A DNA stretch of 9,860 bases from an uncultured Clostridia bacterium (GCA_937892405.1 CALAFS010000187.1:1-9860), one strand, 5' to 3'; numbered from the stretch's first letter, positions 1 to 7,523 are shown. Numbers and translations: made by a program. Notes: generated by a model from the sequence alone, not told the origin.

Positions 1-1683
1 TTGACCCTCTTCGTTGCGAAGCGGTTCGGACCCCTGCGCGCGATGGCAGTCGGCTTCTTTTCCACCCTCGGCGTCTCGGGGCTCGGGGCGGTCGCCTTTG
101 CCCTCGCGGGGCTTGCCGCGGGCTTTCTCTTTCCCCTCGGGCTCGGATATGCCCTGCTCGGCGGCGGGGTTCTCCTCTCGGCATGGGGCGCGTATCAGGG
201 CGGCATGACGGGCTTTCTCTCCCTCTTTCCCGAATACGCGATCGCCGCGCTCCTCTCCTTTCCTCTTCTTCGTAAACTCACGACGGAGAAGAAACCCGAG
301 GAGGTCGCGAGCGTCTCAAAGAGCGCGACCGACATGGTCGGCACGATGGCACTCTCCTACCGTGCGAAGCAGACGCGCGGACTCGATACCCTCGGTGAGG
401 CGTTTTCCTCCCTCGCCCCCCTGATCCGAAAGCTCGGGGAAGCGGACGGAAAGCCGACCGTCGAAGAGTATAAGACCCTCTGCACCGATTGTGCCGATGT
501 TTATTGCAGGACATGCAGCGGCTACGCCGTCTGCCTCTCGCAGAGCCATCGCCCCTTTGTCGACAGCGCCGATACCCTCGCGCGCAAGCTCGCCGCAGGA
601 GAAAAGATCTCGGTCGATGACCTCGGCGCCTCGCTCGGCTTTTGCCAGCAGGAGGGGAGAATCCTCGAGTCGATCCGTATCGCCGCCGCGAATCTCGCCG
701 AGGAGAAATTCAAGAACCGCAAGACCGAAGGCACCTCCGACATCTGCGAGCTGGTCTCCAAAATGCTGAACGAAGCCCGTCGCCGTGACGAAGAAGAGCA
801 GGCGATGGACGAGCCGCTCTCCGAGGCACTCGGGCGCACCTTCGCCGAGAACGGGTTTCCCGACGGCGTGATCCGCGCGTTCGGAAAACGGCGGAAATAT
901 ATCCTCGCCGCCGGCGAGGATAAGGACGGTACGAAGATCACCGCCCCCGCCCTGCGCGACGCGATCGAAGAGCAGAGCGCCGAGAAGCTCTCGACGCCCG
1001 AATATTACCGCAAGGATACAATGGTTCTGATGGAGTGCCACGCCGCGCCGAAGTACCGCGTCGAATACGCCGTCGCCGCCGTCGCGAAGGAGAACAACGA
1101 CATCTCCGGCGACAGCGTCAAGTGCTTTTCGGAGGACGACCGCTTTTATGCCATTCTGTCGGACGGCATGGGCACGGGAGAGACGGCGCATGCCACCTCC
1201 GCGTTTTCCACCGAGTTCCTCGCCCGCACGGCGGACGCCGGGTGCAGTGGGGACACCTCTCTTCATCTTCTGAATCATGTGATCCGCGAGCGGCGGGAAG
1301 AGTGCTCGACGACCGTCGATCTCTTCTCCTTCGACCTCGTGGACGGGGAAGCGAAGTTTTATAAGAGCGGCGCCGCGCCCTCTTATGTCAAGCGGGGGAA
1401 TTCCATCTTCCGCGTCCGATCGCAGACGGTACCCCTCGGGCTTCTCCGCCGCGTCGATGCGGAGAGGATTCGCGTCGAGGTTTCCTTCGACGATTATGTG
1501 ATCCTCCTCTCCGACGGCATCAGCCAGTCGCCAGAGGACGCCCCGTGGCTCCTCGAGCTTTTGAACAAACCCGCGAAAAGGGATCTGAAAGCCTACGCCG
1601 ATACCATTCTCGCCACGGCGGTGAAGTATAACGCCCGCCGGGACGATATGAGCGTGATCGTCCTCCACATCCTTGCAGCGTGA
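1..1683 (+). CDS. spoIIE: Stage II sporulation protein E (SpoIIE), PP2C-type serine phosphatase, 5'-truncated by the window edge
   Basis: Known role of the family: SpoIIE sits at the polar division septum, interacts with FtsZ, and dephosphorylates the anti-anti-sigma factor SpoIIAA, which frees sigma-F in the forespore. Seen here: residues 1-90 are hydrophobic and glycine-rich (last membrane helices); residues 100-340 are a charged, helical central region with a cysteine cluster at C161, C164, C169, C172 and C178; residues 350-560 are the PP2C phosphatase. Phosphatase landmarks are SGDS (D371), LSDGMGTG (D388), the SpoIIE-like stretch KSGAAPSYVKRG (455-466), LLSDGI (D505) and ARRDDMS (D548/D549), which match the metal-binding aspartates of PP2C enzymes. 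Bacillus SpoIIE is about 830 residues with ten membrane helices, so some 270 N-terminal residues lie outside the window; the TTG at base 1 is not a start. It ends at TGA 1681-1683, convergent with the kinase gene. Identification is firm. Confidence 0.95.
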   Translation: MTLFVAKRFGPLRAMAVGFFSTLGVSGLGAVAFALAGLAAGFLFPLGLGYALLGGGVLLSAWGAYQGGMTGFLSLFPEYAIAALLSFPLLRKLTTEKKPEEVASVSKSATDMVGTMALSYRAKQTRGLDTLGEAFSSLAPLIRKLGEADGKPTVEEYKTLCTDCADVYCRTCSGYAVCLSQSHRPFVDSADTLARKLAAGEKISVDDLGASLGFCQQEGRILESIRIAAANLAEEKFKNRKTEGTSDICELVSKMLNEARRRDEEEQAMDEPLSEALGRTFAENGFPDGVIRAFGKRRKYILAAGEDKDGTKITAPALRDAIEEQSAEKLSTPEYYRKDTMVLMECHAAPKYRVEYAVAAVAKENNDISGDSVKCFSEDDRFYAILSDGMGTGETAHATSAFSTEFLARTADAGCSGDTSLHLLNHVIRERREECSTTVDLFSFDLVDGEAKFYKSGAAPSYVKRGNSIFRVRSQTVPLGLLRRVDAERIRVEVSFDDYVILLSDGISQSPEDAPWLLELLNKPAKRDLKAYADTILATAVKYNARRDDMSVIVLHILAA

Positions 1684-1684
1684 G

Positions 1685-1712
1685 GCGGCACCGTAAGGCG
1701 CCGCGGTGAAAT
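1685..1712 (-). repeat. Orphan GC hairpin unit with ATTTCACC tail, same family as the unit at 7597-7624
   Basis: Arms GCGGCACC (1685-1692) and GGCGCCGC (1697-1704) pair with one mismatch around the tetraloop GTAA. They are followed by GGTGAAAT (1705-1712). Read on the minus strand this is ATTTCACC, then a GCGG-type arm, loop and closing arm, which matches the plus-strand element at 7597-7624 (ATTTCACC, GCGGCACC, GTGA, GGTGACGC). It lies 1 base after the spoIIE stop codon, so it may also act as a 3'-end hairpin, but no T-run follows. Confidence 0.6.
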
Positions 1713-1719
1713 AGAATCA

Positions 1720-1827
1720 ATTATGAATTCAGAAGTTATCGAATGTAGAACTTATCGAATGCAGAATTAAGAATTATGAATTCAGAACTTAGAAAATGCA
1801 GAATTAAGAATTATGAATTCAGAATGA
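1720..1827. repeat. Degenerate tandem array of GAATTAAG/GAATTC-type units
   Basis: A 24-base block (GAATTAAG, AATTATGA, ATTCAGAA joined) occurs at 1764-1787 and again at 1801-1824, a period of 37 bases. Upstream lies a 16-base near-tandem pair, GTTATCGAATGTAGAA (1735-1750) and CTTATCGAATGCAGAA (1751-1766). The 27 bases at 1801-1827 recur exactly, in inverse orientation, at 7843-7869. The array is noncoding and sits only between genes. Confidence 0.7.
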
Positions 1828-1918
1828 TTTTAATCAAAGATTCTTTTCTCTCGCCAAAGGTTCTTTCGTCAAAAAGAGGGAAAGTCAAAAAAAGAGAAGT
1901 ATGCGATCACTTATCACC

Positions 1919-1951
1919 TAATTCTTAATTCTTCATTCTGAATTCTGAATT
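1919..1951 (-). repeat. Inverted copy of the GAATTAAG/GAATTC repeat next to the kinase stop codon
   Basis: Read on the minus strand this segment runs AATTCAGAATTCAGAATGAA and then GAATTAAGAATT, the same vocabulary as the array at 1720-1827 and almost the same as 7467-7500. It begins 4 bases after the kinase stop, so it forms the start of that operon's 3' untranslated region. Confidence 0.65.
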
Positions 1952-1954
1952 AAA

Positions 1955-4045
1955 TCACGCCATCGGCAGCGTCACGGTGAAGGTCAGGATGTGATCGGCA
2001 TATTCGTACGCGAGCGTGCCGTTCATTGCCTCAATGTGACTCTTGCAGATATAAAGTCCCAGACCGATATTTTCCTCCCCCTCGTTGCCGGAGTAGTAAG
2101 GGCGGAAGACATCCTTGTCGCCGAGCCCTTTGCCGTTGTCCGACACGGTAATCATGCACCGATCGGACTTTCGGGAGACGGCGAGGCGGATTCTGTCACA
2201 TTCCGCGTGCTCGATCGCGTTCAGAACGAGGTTCGAGAGCACGGACTTTAAGGCGTCGGGCTTTGCGAAGGCGGTGGTGTGCTTTGCCGCAAGCTCCATG
2301 ACGATTCCGTTCGCCTCCGCGTCGGGAGAAAGCTCGTCATAGATGGCGCCGAGAATCTCGTCCACCGCGAGGATCTCCGGGTTTTCGGCGACATATTTCC
2401 GCTTGGCATAGTCGGCGACGGCGGCAAGATTGTCGTAAAGGTAAGAAACTTTCGATTCGATAATGTCAATGGTTTTCCGCTGTTCTTTGTCCGTTTCTCT
2501 CTGCCACAGAGTGGTGAGATACATGCGGGTGGAGGACAGCGGCTTTTTCATATCGTGCGAAATAAATTGCAATATCCGCTCTCTTTCGTCAATCATTGTT
2601 TGCATATTCTTGGTTTGCAGACGGACTTCTGCGGCAAGATTGGCGGTCAGCTGGCGGTTCTGTTTCTCGGAGCGGGAGAACTCGCGAAAGCCGATAATCA
2701 GGATCATAACGAGCATCGCGACCGAGAGCCACATCAAGGGACTGTAAAGAAGATTGACACGCTCGTCAAAGAGGAACATCGCATACACGGCGAGTACGAC
2801 CGAGAGCGCGTTGTTGACACAGAGGTCAAGGCGCTTGCCCCCGAGGATCTGTCGGGCGGTGAAGACGAGCAAGAGCCCCGCCGCGACGGAGCCCGCGATC
2901 CGATAGGCGAGCGTGAGCATTTCTGTCCCCGCCGTGTTGACGAGCGGGACGGAGAAGGCAAAGCCGATCGTGAGCAGGGAGAAGAGAAGCGCAATCCGAC
3001 GCACGGGGAAATTCCCCGCGCGCCGCGGCAGTGTCAGACTCGCGCCGAGAAGGAAGACACCGACCGCCGCTCCACGCACCGCGAGCCACAGATACGGCAA
3101 CTCGGTTGCCCGCGAGAGCGACAGGGAGGCATAGACGCCGATCATCACGGCGACGGCGAAGACAAGCCCGGGCCCGAAGGCGCCCGACCGCTTCAGAACA
3201 CAGACGAAAACGAAAATAAAGAAGGTAAGGACCGCAAGAAACACGGCGACCAGACGGAAGGTGTTCCCCCGTTCCACCATTGCCCGCACTTCCTTGTCGG
3301 GACCGATGATGGGCGTGCCGACGAAGCCGACGCGCCGTCCCTCTTCCGCCTCGTAGTGAATGGTGACGACGCATCCGTTCTGGATCGGGTTCTCGTTCCA
3401 AAATCTTTGGGACACGATGAGGGGAATATCGAGATAGACACCTTCCGTCCCGTCGGCGTGACGGACGCTCGCATCATAGGCGAGATCCTTGTCCGTCGTC
3501 GCGTAGCGCACGGAGTCGTACCCGGTCAGCGTCCCCATCGACGCCGCGTGCTGTACCCGCACGAAAACATGACAGGCGGAGAGCATCGGAGGAAGGTAAA
3601 GCGTCAGGTGCAGCCGCTCGTCGTCCCCGATGTACTCGGCATAGGGCGCGAGCGCCTCGTTCCATGCTCCGTTCGCCGGGCTGATGCCCTCGATGTTGGT
3701 AATCACATAGCGGATCGTCCCGCGGGAGGCGAGCGGCTCACCGTTATGCTCGTTTGAGATCGCGTTCGATTCGATCTCCGCGTATTCGTCCGGCTCGTAG
3801 TTGTATGCCGAGAGGCGGCGCACTCTCAGAAGGTCGGTGACCTTCACCGTCGTCGCCGTGTAGGTCTTCATGATGGGAACCTGATTTTCCCTGTCGTAGT
3901 CGACCTGGATGTCATAGGTGGTGTCCTGTGACGGCGCGGTGTCGACCCCGCGCACTTCCGCCGCCGGTAAAAAGACGGCGAGCAGGGAAAAGACAAGGAG
4001 CACGGCGCAAAAGCCGAGAAGAGAAAAAATATTTTTCTTTTTCAT
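1955..4045 (-). CDS. Membrane sensor histidine kinase with external domain and seven-helix (7TMR-DISM-like) membrane region
   Basis: A 696-residue kinase that should autophosphorylate on histidine in response to an extracellular cue and pass phosphate to the regulator encoded just upstream. Order of parts: signal peptide or first helix (5-27); extracytoplasmic region (about 30-262, beta-rich); seven hydrophobic helices near 264-285, 290-311, 317-339, 349-371, 378-398, 406-426 and 431-453; a linker with coiled-coil character (455-490); H-box FISHDMKKPL with H497; N-box with N609; G1 box DNGKG (636-640); G2 box GLGL (661-664). The plan fits 7TMR-DISM kinases, whose external domain is thought to bind small ligands, often carbohydrates; that ligand class is only a guess here. 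Start chosen at ATG 4045-4043 because GGGAGGGGGG lies just upstream and the ATG overlaps the regulator's TGA as ATGA, indicating translational coupling. A longer frame reaches 4189 but would run through the regulator gene. Confidence 0.93.
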   Translation of the reverse strand: MKKKNIFSLLGFCAVLLVFSLLAVFLPAAEVRGVDTAPSQDTTYDIQVDYDRENQVPIMKTYTATTVKVTDLLRVRRLSAYNYEPDEYAEIESNAISNEHNGEPLASRGTIRYVITNIEGISPANGAWNEALAPYAEYIGDDERLHLTLYLPPMLSACHVFVRVQHAASMGTLTGYDSVRYATTDKDLAYDASVRHADGTEGVYLDIPLIVSQRFWNENPIQNGCVVTIHYEAEEGRRVGFVGTPIIGPDKEVRAMVERGNTFRLVAVFLAVLTFFIFVFVCVLKRSGAFGPGLVFAVAVMIGVYASLSLSRATELPYLWLAVRGAAVGVFLLGASLTLPRRAGNFPVRRIALLFSLLTIGFAFSVPLVNTAGTEMLTLAYRIAGSVAAGLLLVFTARQILGGKRLDLCVNNALSVVLAVYAMFLFDERVNLLYSPLMWLSVAMLVMILIIGFREFSRSEKQNRQLTANLAAEVRLQTKNMQTMIDERERILQFISHDMKKPLSSTRMYLTTLWQRETDKEQRKTIDIIESKVSYLYDNLAAVADYAKRKYVAENPEILAVDEILGAIYDELSPDAEANGIVMELAAKHTTAFAKPDALKSVLSNLVLNAIEHAECDRIRLAVSRKSDRCMITVSDNGKGLGDKDVFRPYYSGNEGEENIGLGLYICKSHIEAMNGTLAYEYADHILTFTVTLPMA

Positions 4046-4716
4046 AAGTTCCCCCCTCCCGCGAAGCAGTAGCCCCGACCGAATTCGGTGTGAATCATCT
4101 TTCCGTCGCCGCACACCGCCGCGAGCTTCAGCCGCAGGGTGGAGATGTGCCGCTTGATCGTCGTGGTGTGCAGGCTCTTCATCTTCCATACATTCTCATA
4201 AATTTCATTCGGAAGAAAATACTCTCCCGCATGGGTCATCAAAAAGAAGAGAATGTTGAACTCGGAGGAGGTGAGGGCGACGGGCTTTCCCTCAAAGGTG
4301 CAGGCGCGCGTCGTCGCGTTCACGGTCAGTCCGCGCACGGAGATCTCGGCTTTCCCGACCGGCAGAAGGCGCAGGGCGAGCCGCGCCTCGAGGAGCTTCG
4401 GCGAGCAGGGCTTTACCACATAGTCGACCGCCCCGGAGGAAAAGCCCTCCATCATGGACTCCTCCGCGTCGATGTCGGAGAGGATCACCACCGGCGGCAG
4501 GGGATCCACCGCCTCGAAGAGGGACATGCCGCTTCCGTCGGGCAGGATCAGGTCGAGGATAATCCCGTCGGGGAGCTTGCTCTTCGCGAGGTCGATCCCC
4601 CGTGCGAGGGTAGCGGCGGTGTAGACATCGTTCTTTTCGCCGAAATAGACGGCGAGCGCGCGTTGCTGTGCTATATTGTCTTCGATGATGAGCAGCTTTC
4701 TGCCTTCGATCGCCAT
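4042..4716 (-). CDS. OmpR-family response regulator (receiver plus winged-helix DNA-binding domain)
   Basis: A 224-residue DNA-binding response regulator, first gene of the two-component operon. The receiver domain (about 7-120) shows the acidic pair E12/D13, the phospho-acceptor D55 in LDLILPDG, S80 in ILSD in place of the usual Thr/Ser switch residue, and K102 in VVKP. The output domain (about 125-224) has the OmpR winged-helix pattern: LTSSEFNILFFL, the recognition-helix region TTTIKRHISTLRLKL, and the wing ending in TEFGRGYCF. Start chosen at ATG 4716-4714 because a perfect AAAGGAGG sits 6 bases upstream; the open frame extends to 4767 but that part would overlap the promoter's -10. It overlaps the kinase gene by 4 bases. 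Likely partners: the kinase, and target sites in the divergent region immediately upstream. Confidence 0.95.
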   Translation of the reverse strand: MAIEGRKLLIIEDNIAQQRALAVYFGEKNDVYTAATLARGIDLAKSKLPDGIILDLILPDGSGMSLFEAVDPLPPVVILSDIDAEESMMEGFSSGAVDYVVKPCSPKLLEARLALRLLPVGKAEISVRGLTVNATTRACTFEGKPVALTSSEFNILFFLMTHAGEYFLPNEIYENVWKMKSLHTTTIKRHISTLRLKLAAVCGDGKMIHTEFGRGYCFAGGGNL

Positions 4717-4757
4717 ACCCGCCCTCCTTTGCAAAGGATTTTTTCCTTGATATTTAT

Positions 4758-4786
4758 AATATACCATATTCGGAAGCAGATTTCAA
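4758..4786 (-). promoter_or_regulatory. Sigma-A-type promoter of the two-component operon
   Basis: On the minus strand: TTGAAA (4786-4781), a 17-base spacer, and TATATT (4763-4758), followed by further A/T-rich bases. This is a near-consensus housekeeping promoter about 40 bases upstream of the regulator ATG at 4716. Confidence 0.75.
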
Positions 4787-4797
4787 CCGCCTTCTTT

Positions 4798-4815
4798 GGT
4801 TACGAAGGGTTACGA
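4798..4815 (+). promoter_or_regulatory. Perfect tandem 8-mer GGTTACGA, 10-bp period: candidate response-regulator operator
   Basis: GGTTACGA occurs at 4798-4805 and again at 4808-4815, separated by AG, so the two copies lie on the same face of the helix. OmpR-family dimers typically bind tandem half-sites with a 10-11 bp period. The pair lies 11 bases upstream of the -35 of the regulator operon and also upstream of the divergent surface-protein gene, so it is placed to control both. Binding is inferred, not shown. Confidence 0.55.
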
Positions 4816-4848
4816 TTTCCGAATTTTCATGATTTTTCCGCAAAAGTA

Positions 4849-4857
4849 TGCTAATAT
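4849..4857 (+). promoter_or_regulatory. Possible extended -10 promoter element for the surface-protein operon
   Basis: TGCTAATAT has the extended -10 form (TG, one base, then a TATAAT-like hexamer, TAATAT). No good -35 stands 17 bases upstream (ATGATT at 4829-4834), which would fit a promoter that depends on an activator bound at 4798-4815. If used, transcription would start near 4864, inside the hairpin at 4862-4891. Confidence 0.35.
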
Positions 4858-4861
4858 GAAG

Positions 4862-4891
4862 AAGGTCGGGAGAAAAAATCCCGAAGACCTT
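4862..4891 (+). promoter_or_regulatory. Hairpin in the leader of the surface-protein gene
   Basis: AAGGTCGGGA (4862-4871) pairs with TCCCG (4879-4883) and ACCTT (4887-4891), ten base pairs with an AAG bulge and an A-rich 7-base loop. No T-run follows on either strand, so it is not a standard terminator. It lies 25 bases upstream of the chosen ATG at 4916. Confidence 0.4.
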
Positions 4892-4915
4892 GGAAAAAAC
4901 GGAGCGAAGCAAGCG

Positions 4916-6931
4916 ATGCGCGAAAAAAGAAGAATCAAAGGACGCCTTCGGATTCTGTCCCTTTGCCTGTCGGTGTTTATACTGTTCGGCATTCTGCCGA
5001 CGGGACTTTTTGCCTCGGCGGCGACAACGACGGAGTATCAGCCGACTTACAAAATCGAGGAGTTCCGCACTTACGATATCAGCGGCGAAGAGATTAGCAA
5101 ACTGTATTACAAGGACATGAAAGTGGTTGCCGCGACAGAGGCGAACGGCGTAAAACAGGAAAATGTCACGCTCTCCGGAGATGAAAAGAGCGGCGTCAGG
5201 TATACCGTCACGACGGAGCAAAACAAAAATTCCAAATTCCGCTTTCTTCTCTTTTCCGCGACCATGTGGGTGCCGTCCAGGACATGGTACTCCACGCGGT
5301 TTGATGTATACGCAGGCGGCGCGAGGACAGTCTCCGACAAAAGGGCAACCGCGGCGGCAAGCATTGTGCTTTTTCGCTTCGGGGAGCGGCCGTCTCTCGA
5401 CGCGTTGAATCCCACGCTTGAGGAAACATGGTACATGCCGGTAACAAAGGACGAAAGCACCTCGTTCCAAACGAATGGCGACAGTGCAGGTCTTATCCGC
5501 ACCCAGCTCCGCGGAAAAGGGAGTCAACTAACGACTTCCCTTCCGTATGTGTCGAATTCCGGTGAGGCGTTGTGGAGTGGGGAGACATCGGGCACATGGG
5601 TAACCGGAGATACGGCGCGCCTTGATTATTACCATAGCTCTCTCGTGTTCAAAAACAACACCGATGAGGGGCAGTATATCAAGCGCTATTTCGCACTTGT
5701 GGTCGATGTACAGTACGGAAGTAAATACGCAAACAGTATATCGGCATATTGCGAACTGAAGACATATGCCGTCCACTCCTCGGCGAAAGTACAGTTATAT
5801 AAAGACGGTAAGCCGTGGGAAGGGCAGACCATCACCACGGACCCCAGAGCCTGCGATGAGGAGGCGTACAACACCCTGACCGAGCGGGACGAGGATTCTT
5901 ACGACTGGGAAAACCCGTGGGGGTATCTGTCGTATTATAGCGAGGTGCTTAACAAGTACGGATTAAAAGGCTATAATGTGGACGGTACGCAATACGGCAT
6001 CTATCTGAACGGGACGCACACCGGCGAGAAGTTCGGATACTCTGCGACAGGGGATCCCGAGAGCTTCTTTAACAAGAGGTTGGATTATTACACCGTCACC
6101 TATGCGATGGGGGACGCGACCGGCGGCACCCCACCCGATCCGGTGATCGTGAAAAAAGGCGTCTTCCTTGTCATCCCTATAGACCGTCCCCTGAAGAAAA
6201 CGGGGTATACACAGGGCGGCTGGGCGACAAGTGAGAACGCAACCAAGGGTACCTCGTCGATAAAGGTCGAGGGCACCACCACACTTTATCCCGTGTGGGA
6301 AGCGAATACCTTCCGCGCCACCTTCTCGGGCCGTCACGCGAGCACAAGCTCCGGCTTCGGTTTAGGTGCCGTGACCTATGGCAAGGAGTGGACGGGAAAG
6401 ATCAAGGCGTCGAGCGGCTATGATTTGCCCGAGACGGTTACGGTTACGGTCGACGGCACGACGCTCGACAGCTCAAAGTATACTTACACAAAATCTACGG
6501 GAACCATCACGGTCCCGGCGGAATATGTCACGGGTGCGATCGTCGTCTACGGAACCGGAAACCTGAGCGAGGTCATCAGCGTAGACATCAGTTGGGGCAC
6601 GATGGCGTTCACCTACTCTGACGGCGACTGGAACGCCGATACCCACGCGTATGAGAACGGCGGCTGGTCCCCGACCGATACGAACGGGGATCGCGTCACG
6701 GTGAAGAACTCGGGCAATGTCTCCGTCAATATACAACTGATTTACAGTGTGAGCGACGGGGCGGTGAGCGCGAGGTTTACCGACAGCGCCGGGACGACGC
6801 TCTCACAGGTAACGCTTGCCGCCGGCGTCGAAAAAAAGGCGTGGCTGAAGCTCAGCGGAAAGCCGAGCACAACCATGATGAATAAGAAGCTCGGCACCGT
6901 TACGATAAAGATAGGAGGGAAGACGACCTAA
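4916..6931 (+). CDS. Secreted multidomain surface protein with Listeria-Bacteroides-type repeat and C-terminal VDISWG/FTY domain
   Basis: A 671-residue exported protein of unknown function. Signal peptide: basic n-region (MREKRRIKGRLR), hydrophobic core, likely cut after ASA near residue 35. Residues about 40-385 form an unrecognised, tyrosine-rich, largely beta region. Residues about 391-463 resemble a Listeria-Bacteroides (Flg_new/InlB B-type) repeat: YTVTYAMGDATGG, then GYTQGGWAT, ending TTLYPVWEA. Residues about 464-546 look like a second beta module (GYDLPETVTVTVDGTTL). Residues about 553-668 are the domain shared with the two smaller secreted proteins downstream (VDISWGTMAFTY, WNADTHAY, VTVKNSGN, GTVTIKI). 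There is no LPxTG motif or C-terminal helix, so retention at the surface would need a partner. ATG 4916 is chosen because it starts the signal peptide; GGAG at 4901-4904 is 11 bases away, a slightly long spacing. The stop TAA overlaps the next gene's ATG. Confidence 0.85.
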   Translation: MREKRRIKGRLRILSLCLSVFILFGILPTGLFASAATTTEYQPTYKIEEFRTYDISGEEISKLYYKDMKVVAATEANGVKQENVTLSGDEKSGVRYTVTTEQNKNSKFRFLLFSATMWVPSRTWYSTRFDVYAGGARTVSDKRATAAASIVLFRFGERPSLDALNPTLEETWYMPVTKDESTSFQTNGDSAGLIRTQLRGKGSQLTTSLPYVSNSGEALWSGETSGTWVTGDTARLDYYHSSLVFKNNTDEGQYIKRYFALVVDVQYGSKYANSISAYCELKTYAVHSSAKVQLYKDGKPWEGQTITTDPRACDEEAYNTLTERDEDSYDWENPWGYLSYYSEVLNKYGLKGYNVDGTQYGIYLNGTHTGEKFGYSATGDPESFFNKRLDYYTVTYAMGDATGGTPPDPVIVKKGVFLVIPIDRPLKKTGYTQGGWATSENATKGTSSIKVEGTTTLYPVWEANTFRATFSGRHASTSSGFGLGAVTYGKEWTGKIKASSGYDLPETVTVTVDGTTLDSSKYTYTKSTGTITVPAEYVTGAIVVYGTGNLSEVISVDISWGTMAFTYSDGDWNADTHAYENGGWSPTDTNGDRVTVKNSGNVSVNIQLIYSVSDGAVSARFTDSAGTTLSQVTLAAGVEKKAWLKLSGKPSTTMMNKKLGTVTIKIGGKTT

Positions 6932-7467
6932 TGGACTTTGAAAGAGAAAAAAGACTTTTGTTTCTTGTCATACTGTTGCTTGTCATTGCGGCGCTTGCGG
7001 TGACCGTCAGTATTCTGTCGATCGGAAAGGCGAATGACACCACCCCGCCCCTGACGCCCGATTACGCGCCGAAGGACCCGGATAAAAACGCCGAGCCGAT
7101 CGGCGACGATGACGATGCCAAGCTCGACCAGCCCGAGGGCGGCGGCGCCGTGAGCCTGACTTATGCAAAGGAGGTCACGATCACCAAGGCGGAGAACAAA
7201 GCGAGCCTCCTCTTCGCCAACCCCACGAAGTCCAATCAGGACATGGTGCTTCAGCTCGTGATCGACGATGTCGTCATTTTCCAGTCGGGCAGACTCACCC
7301 CGGGCAATAAGATCTCCTCACAGGATCTTCTGGAGGGCACCGCCTCCCGCCTCGCCGCTGGCGGCTACGACGGCAAGTTCGTCGTCCTCTACTACGACCG
7401 CGAAAGCGGCGAGCGCGCCATGATAAACACTGAGGTCCCCGTCACCGTGACGGTGAAAACCAATTAA
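6931..7467 (+). CDS. Membrane-anchored small beta-domain protein, partner of the surface protein (paralogue of the 9284 gene product)
   Basis: A 178-residue protein of unknown function. One N-terminal hydrophobic helix (about 9-31) after a charged start suggests a single-pass anchor with the rest outside. Residues 34-71 are a Pro/Asp-rich flexible linker (TTPPLTPDYAPKDPDKN, GDDDDAK). Residues about 73-176 form a beta-rich domain with KASLLFANPTKSNQDMVLQL and SGRLTPG. The same pattern (FxN, LxL, GxLxPG, final VTV) is seen in the 163-residue protein at 9284-9775, so the two are paralogues. The start ATG (6931) overlaps the upstream TAA as TAATG; AGGAGG lies at 6913-6918, 12 bases upstream, so coupling to the upstream gene is likely. 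The tight link suggests the two products act together, for example as exported subunit and membrane tether. No catalytic motif is visible. Confidence 0.85.
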   Translation: MDFEREKRLLFLVILLLVIAALAVTVSILSIGKANDTTPPLTPDYAPKDPDKNAEPIGDDDDAKLDQPEGGGAVSLTYAKEVTITKAENKASLLFANPTKSNQDMVLQLVIDDVVIFQSGRLTPGNKISSQDLLEGTASRLAAGGYDGKFVVLYYDRESGERAMINTEVPVTVTVKTN

Positions 7468-7500
7468 GAATTCAGAATGAAGAATTAAGAATTAAGAATT
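7467..7500 (+). repeat. GAATTAAG/GAATTC intergenic repeat, left copy
   Basis: Starting at the stop codon of the 178-residue protein, the sequence reads AAGAATTCAGAATGAAGAAT and continues with GAATTAAG-type units. It is the same repeat family as at 1720-1827, 1919-1951 and 7843-7878, and lies in inverted orientation to the last. Confidence 0.65.
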
Positions 7501-7523
7501 ATATCATTCCGGAAGTTTCTCTC

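Larger units (their letters stand above)
1684..1954. other. Gene-free spacer between convergent spoIIE and kinase genes, filled with repeats
   Basis: No credible reading frame lies here. From left to right it holds a GC hairpin (1685-1704) directly after the spoIIE stop, a degenerate A/T-rich array built on GAATTC and GAATTAAG (about 1720-1827), a 12-base direct repeat CAAAG(A/G)TTCTTT at 1835-1846 and 1855-1866, an A/T-rich purine tract (1867-1900), and an inverted copy of the array motif (about 1919-1951). I see no textbook intrinsic terminator with a T-run for either converging gene. Confidence 0.7.

Noticed and set aside
1..3. TTG at base 1 as the start of spoIIE
   Set aside because: The encoded protein is about 270 residues shorter than known SpoIIE and begins within the membrane region, so the gene continues beyond the window.
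316..1668. 450-residue open frame on the minus strand inside spoIIE
   Set aside because: It is antisense to a clear SpoIIE reading frame, has no ribosome site and no recognisable motif; long antisense frames are common opposite GC-rich genes with strong codon bias.
2279..3757. 492-residue plus-strand open frame
   Set aside because: It lies antisense to the histidine kinase, whose motifs are unmistakable; its product is an Arg/Glu/Asp/His-rich low-quality sequence without domains.
4796..4915. N-terminal extension of the 671-residue protein to 4796 or 4856
   Set aside because: The extension would place about 20-40 residues before a normal signal peptide, would run through the candidate operator, promoter and hairpin, and neither upstream ATG has a ribosome site.
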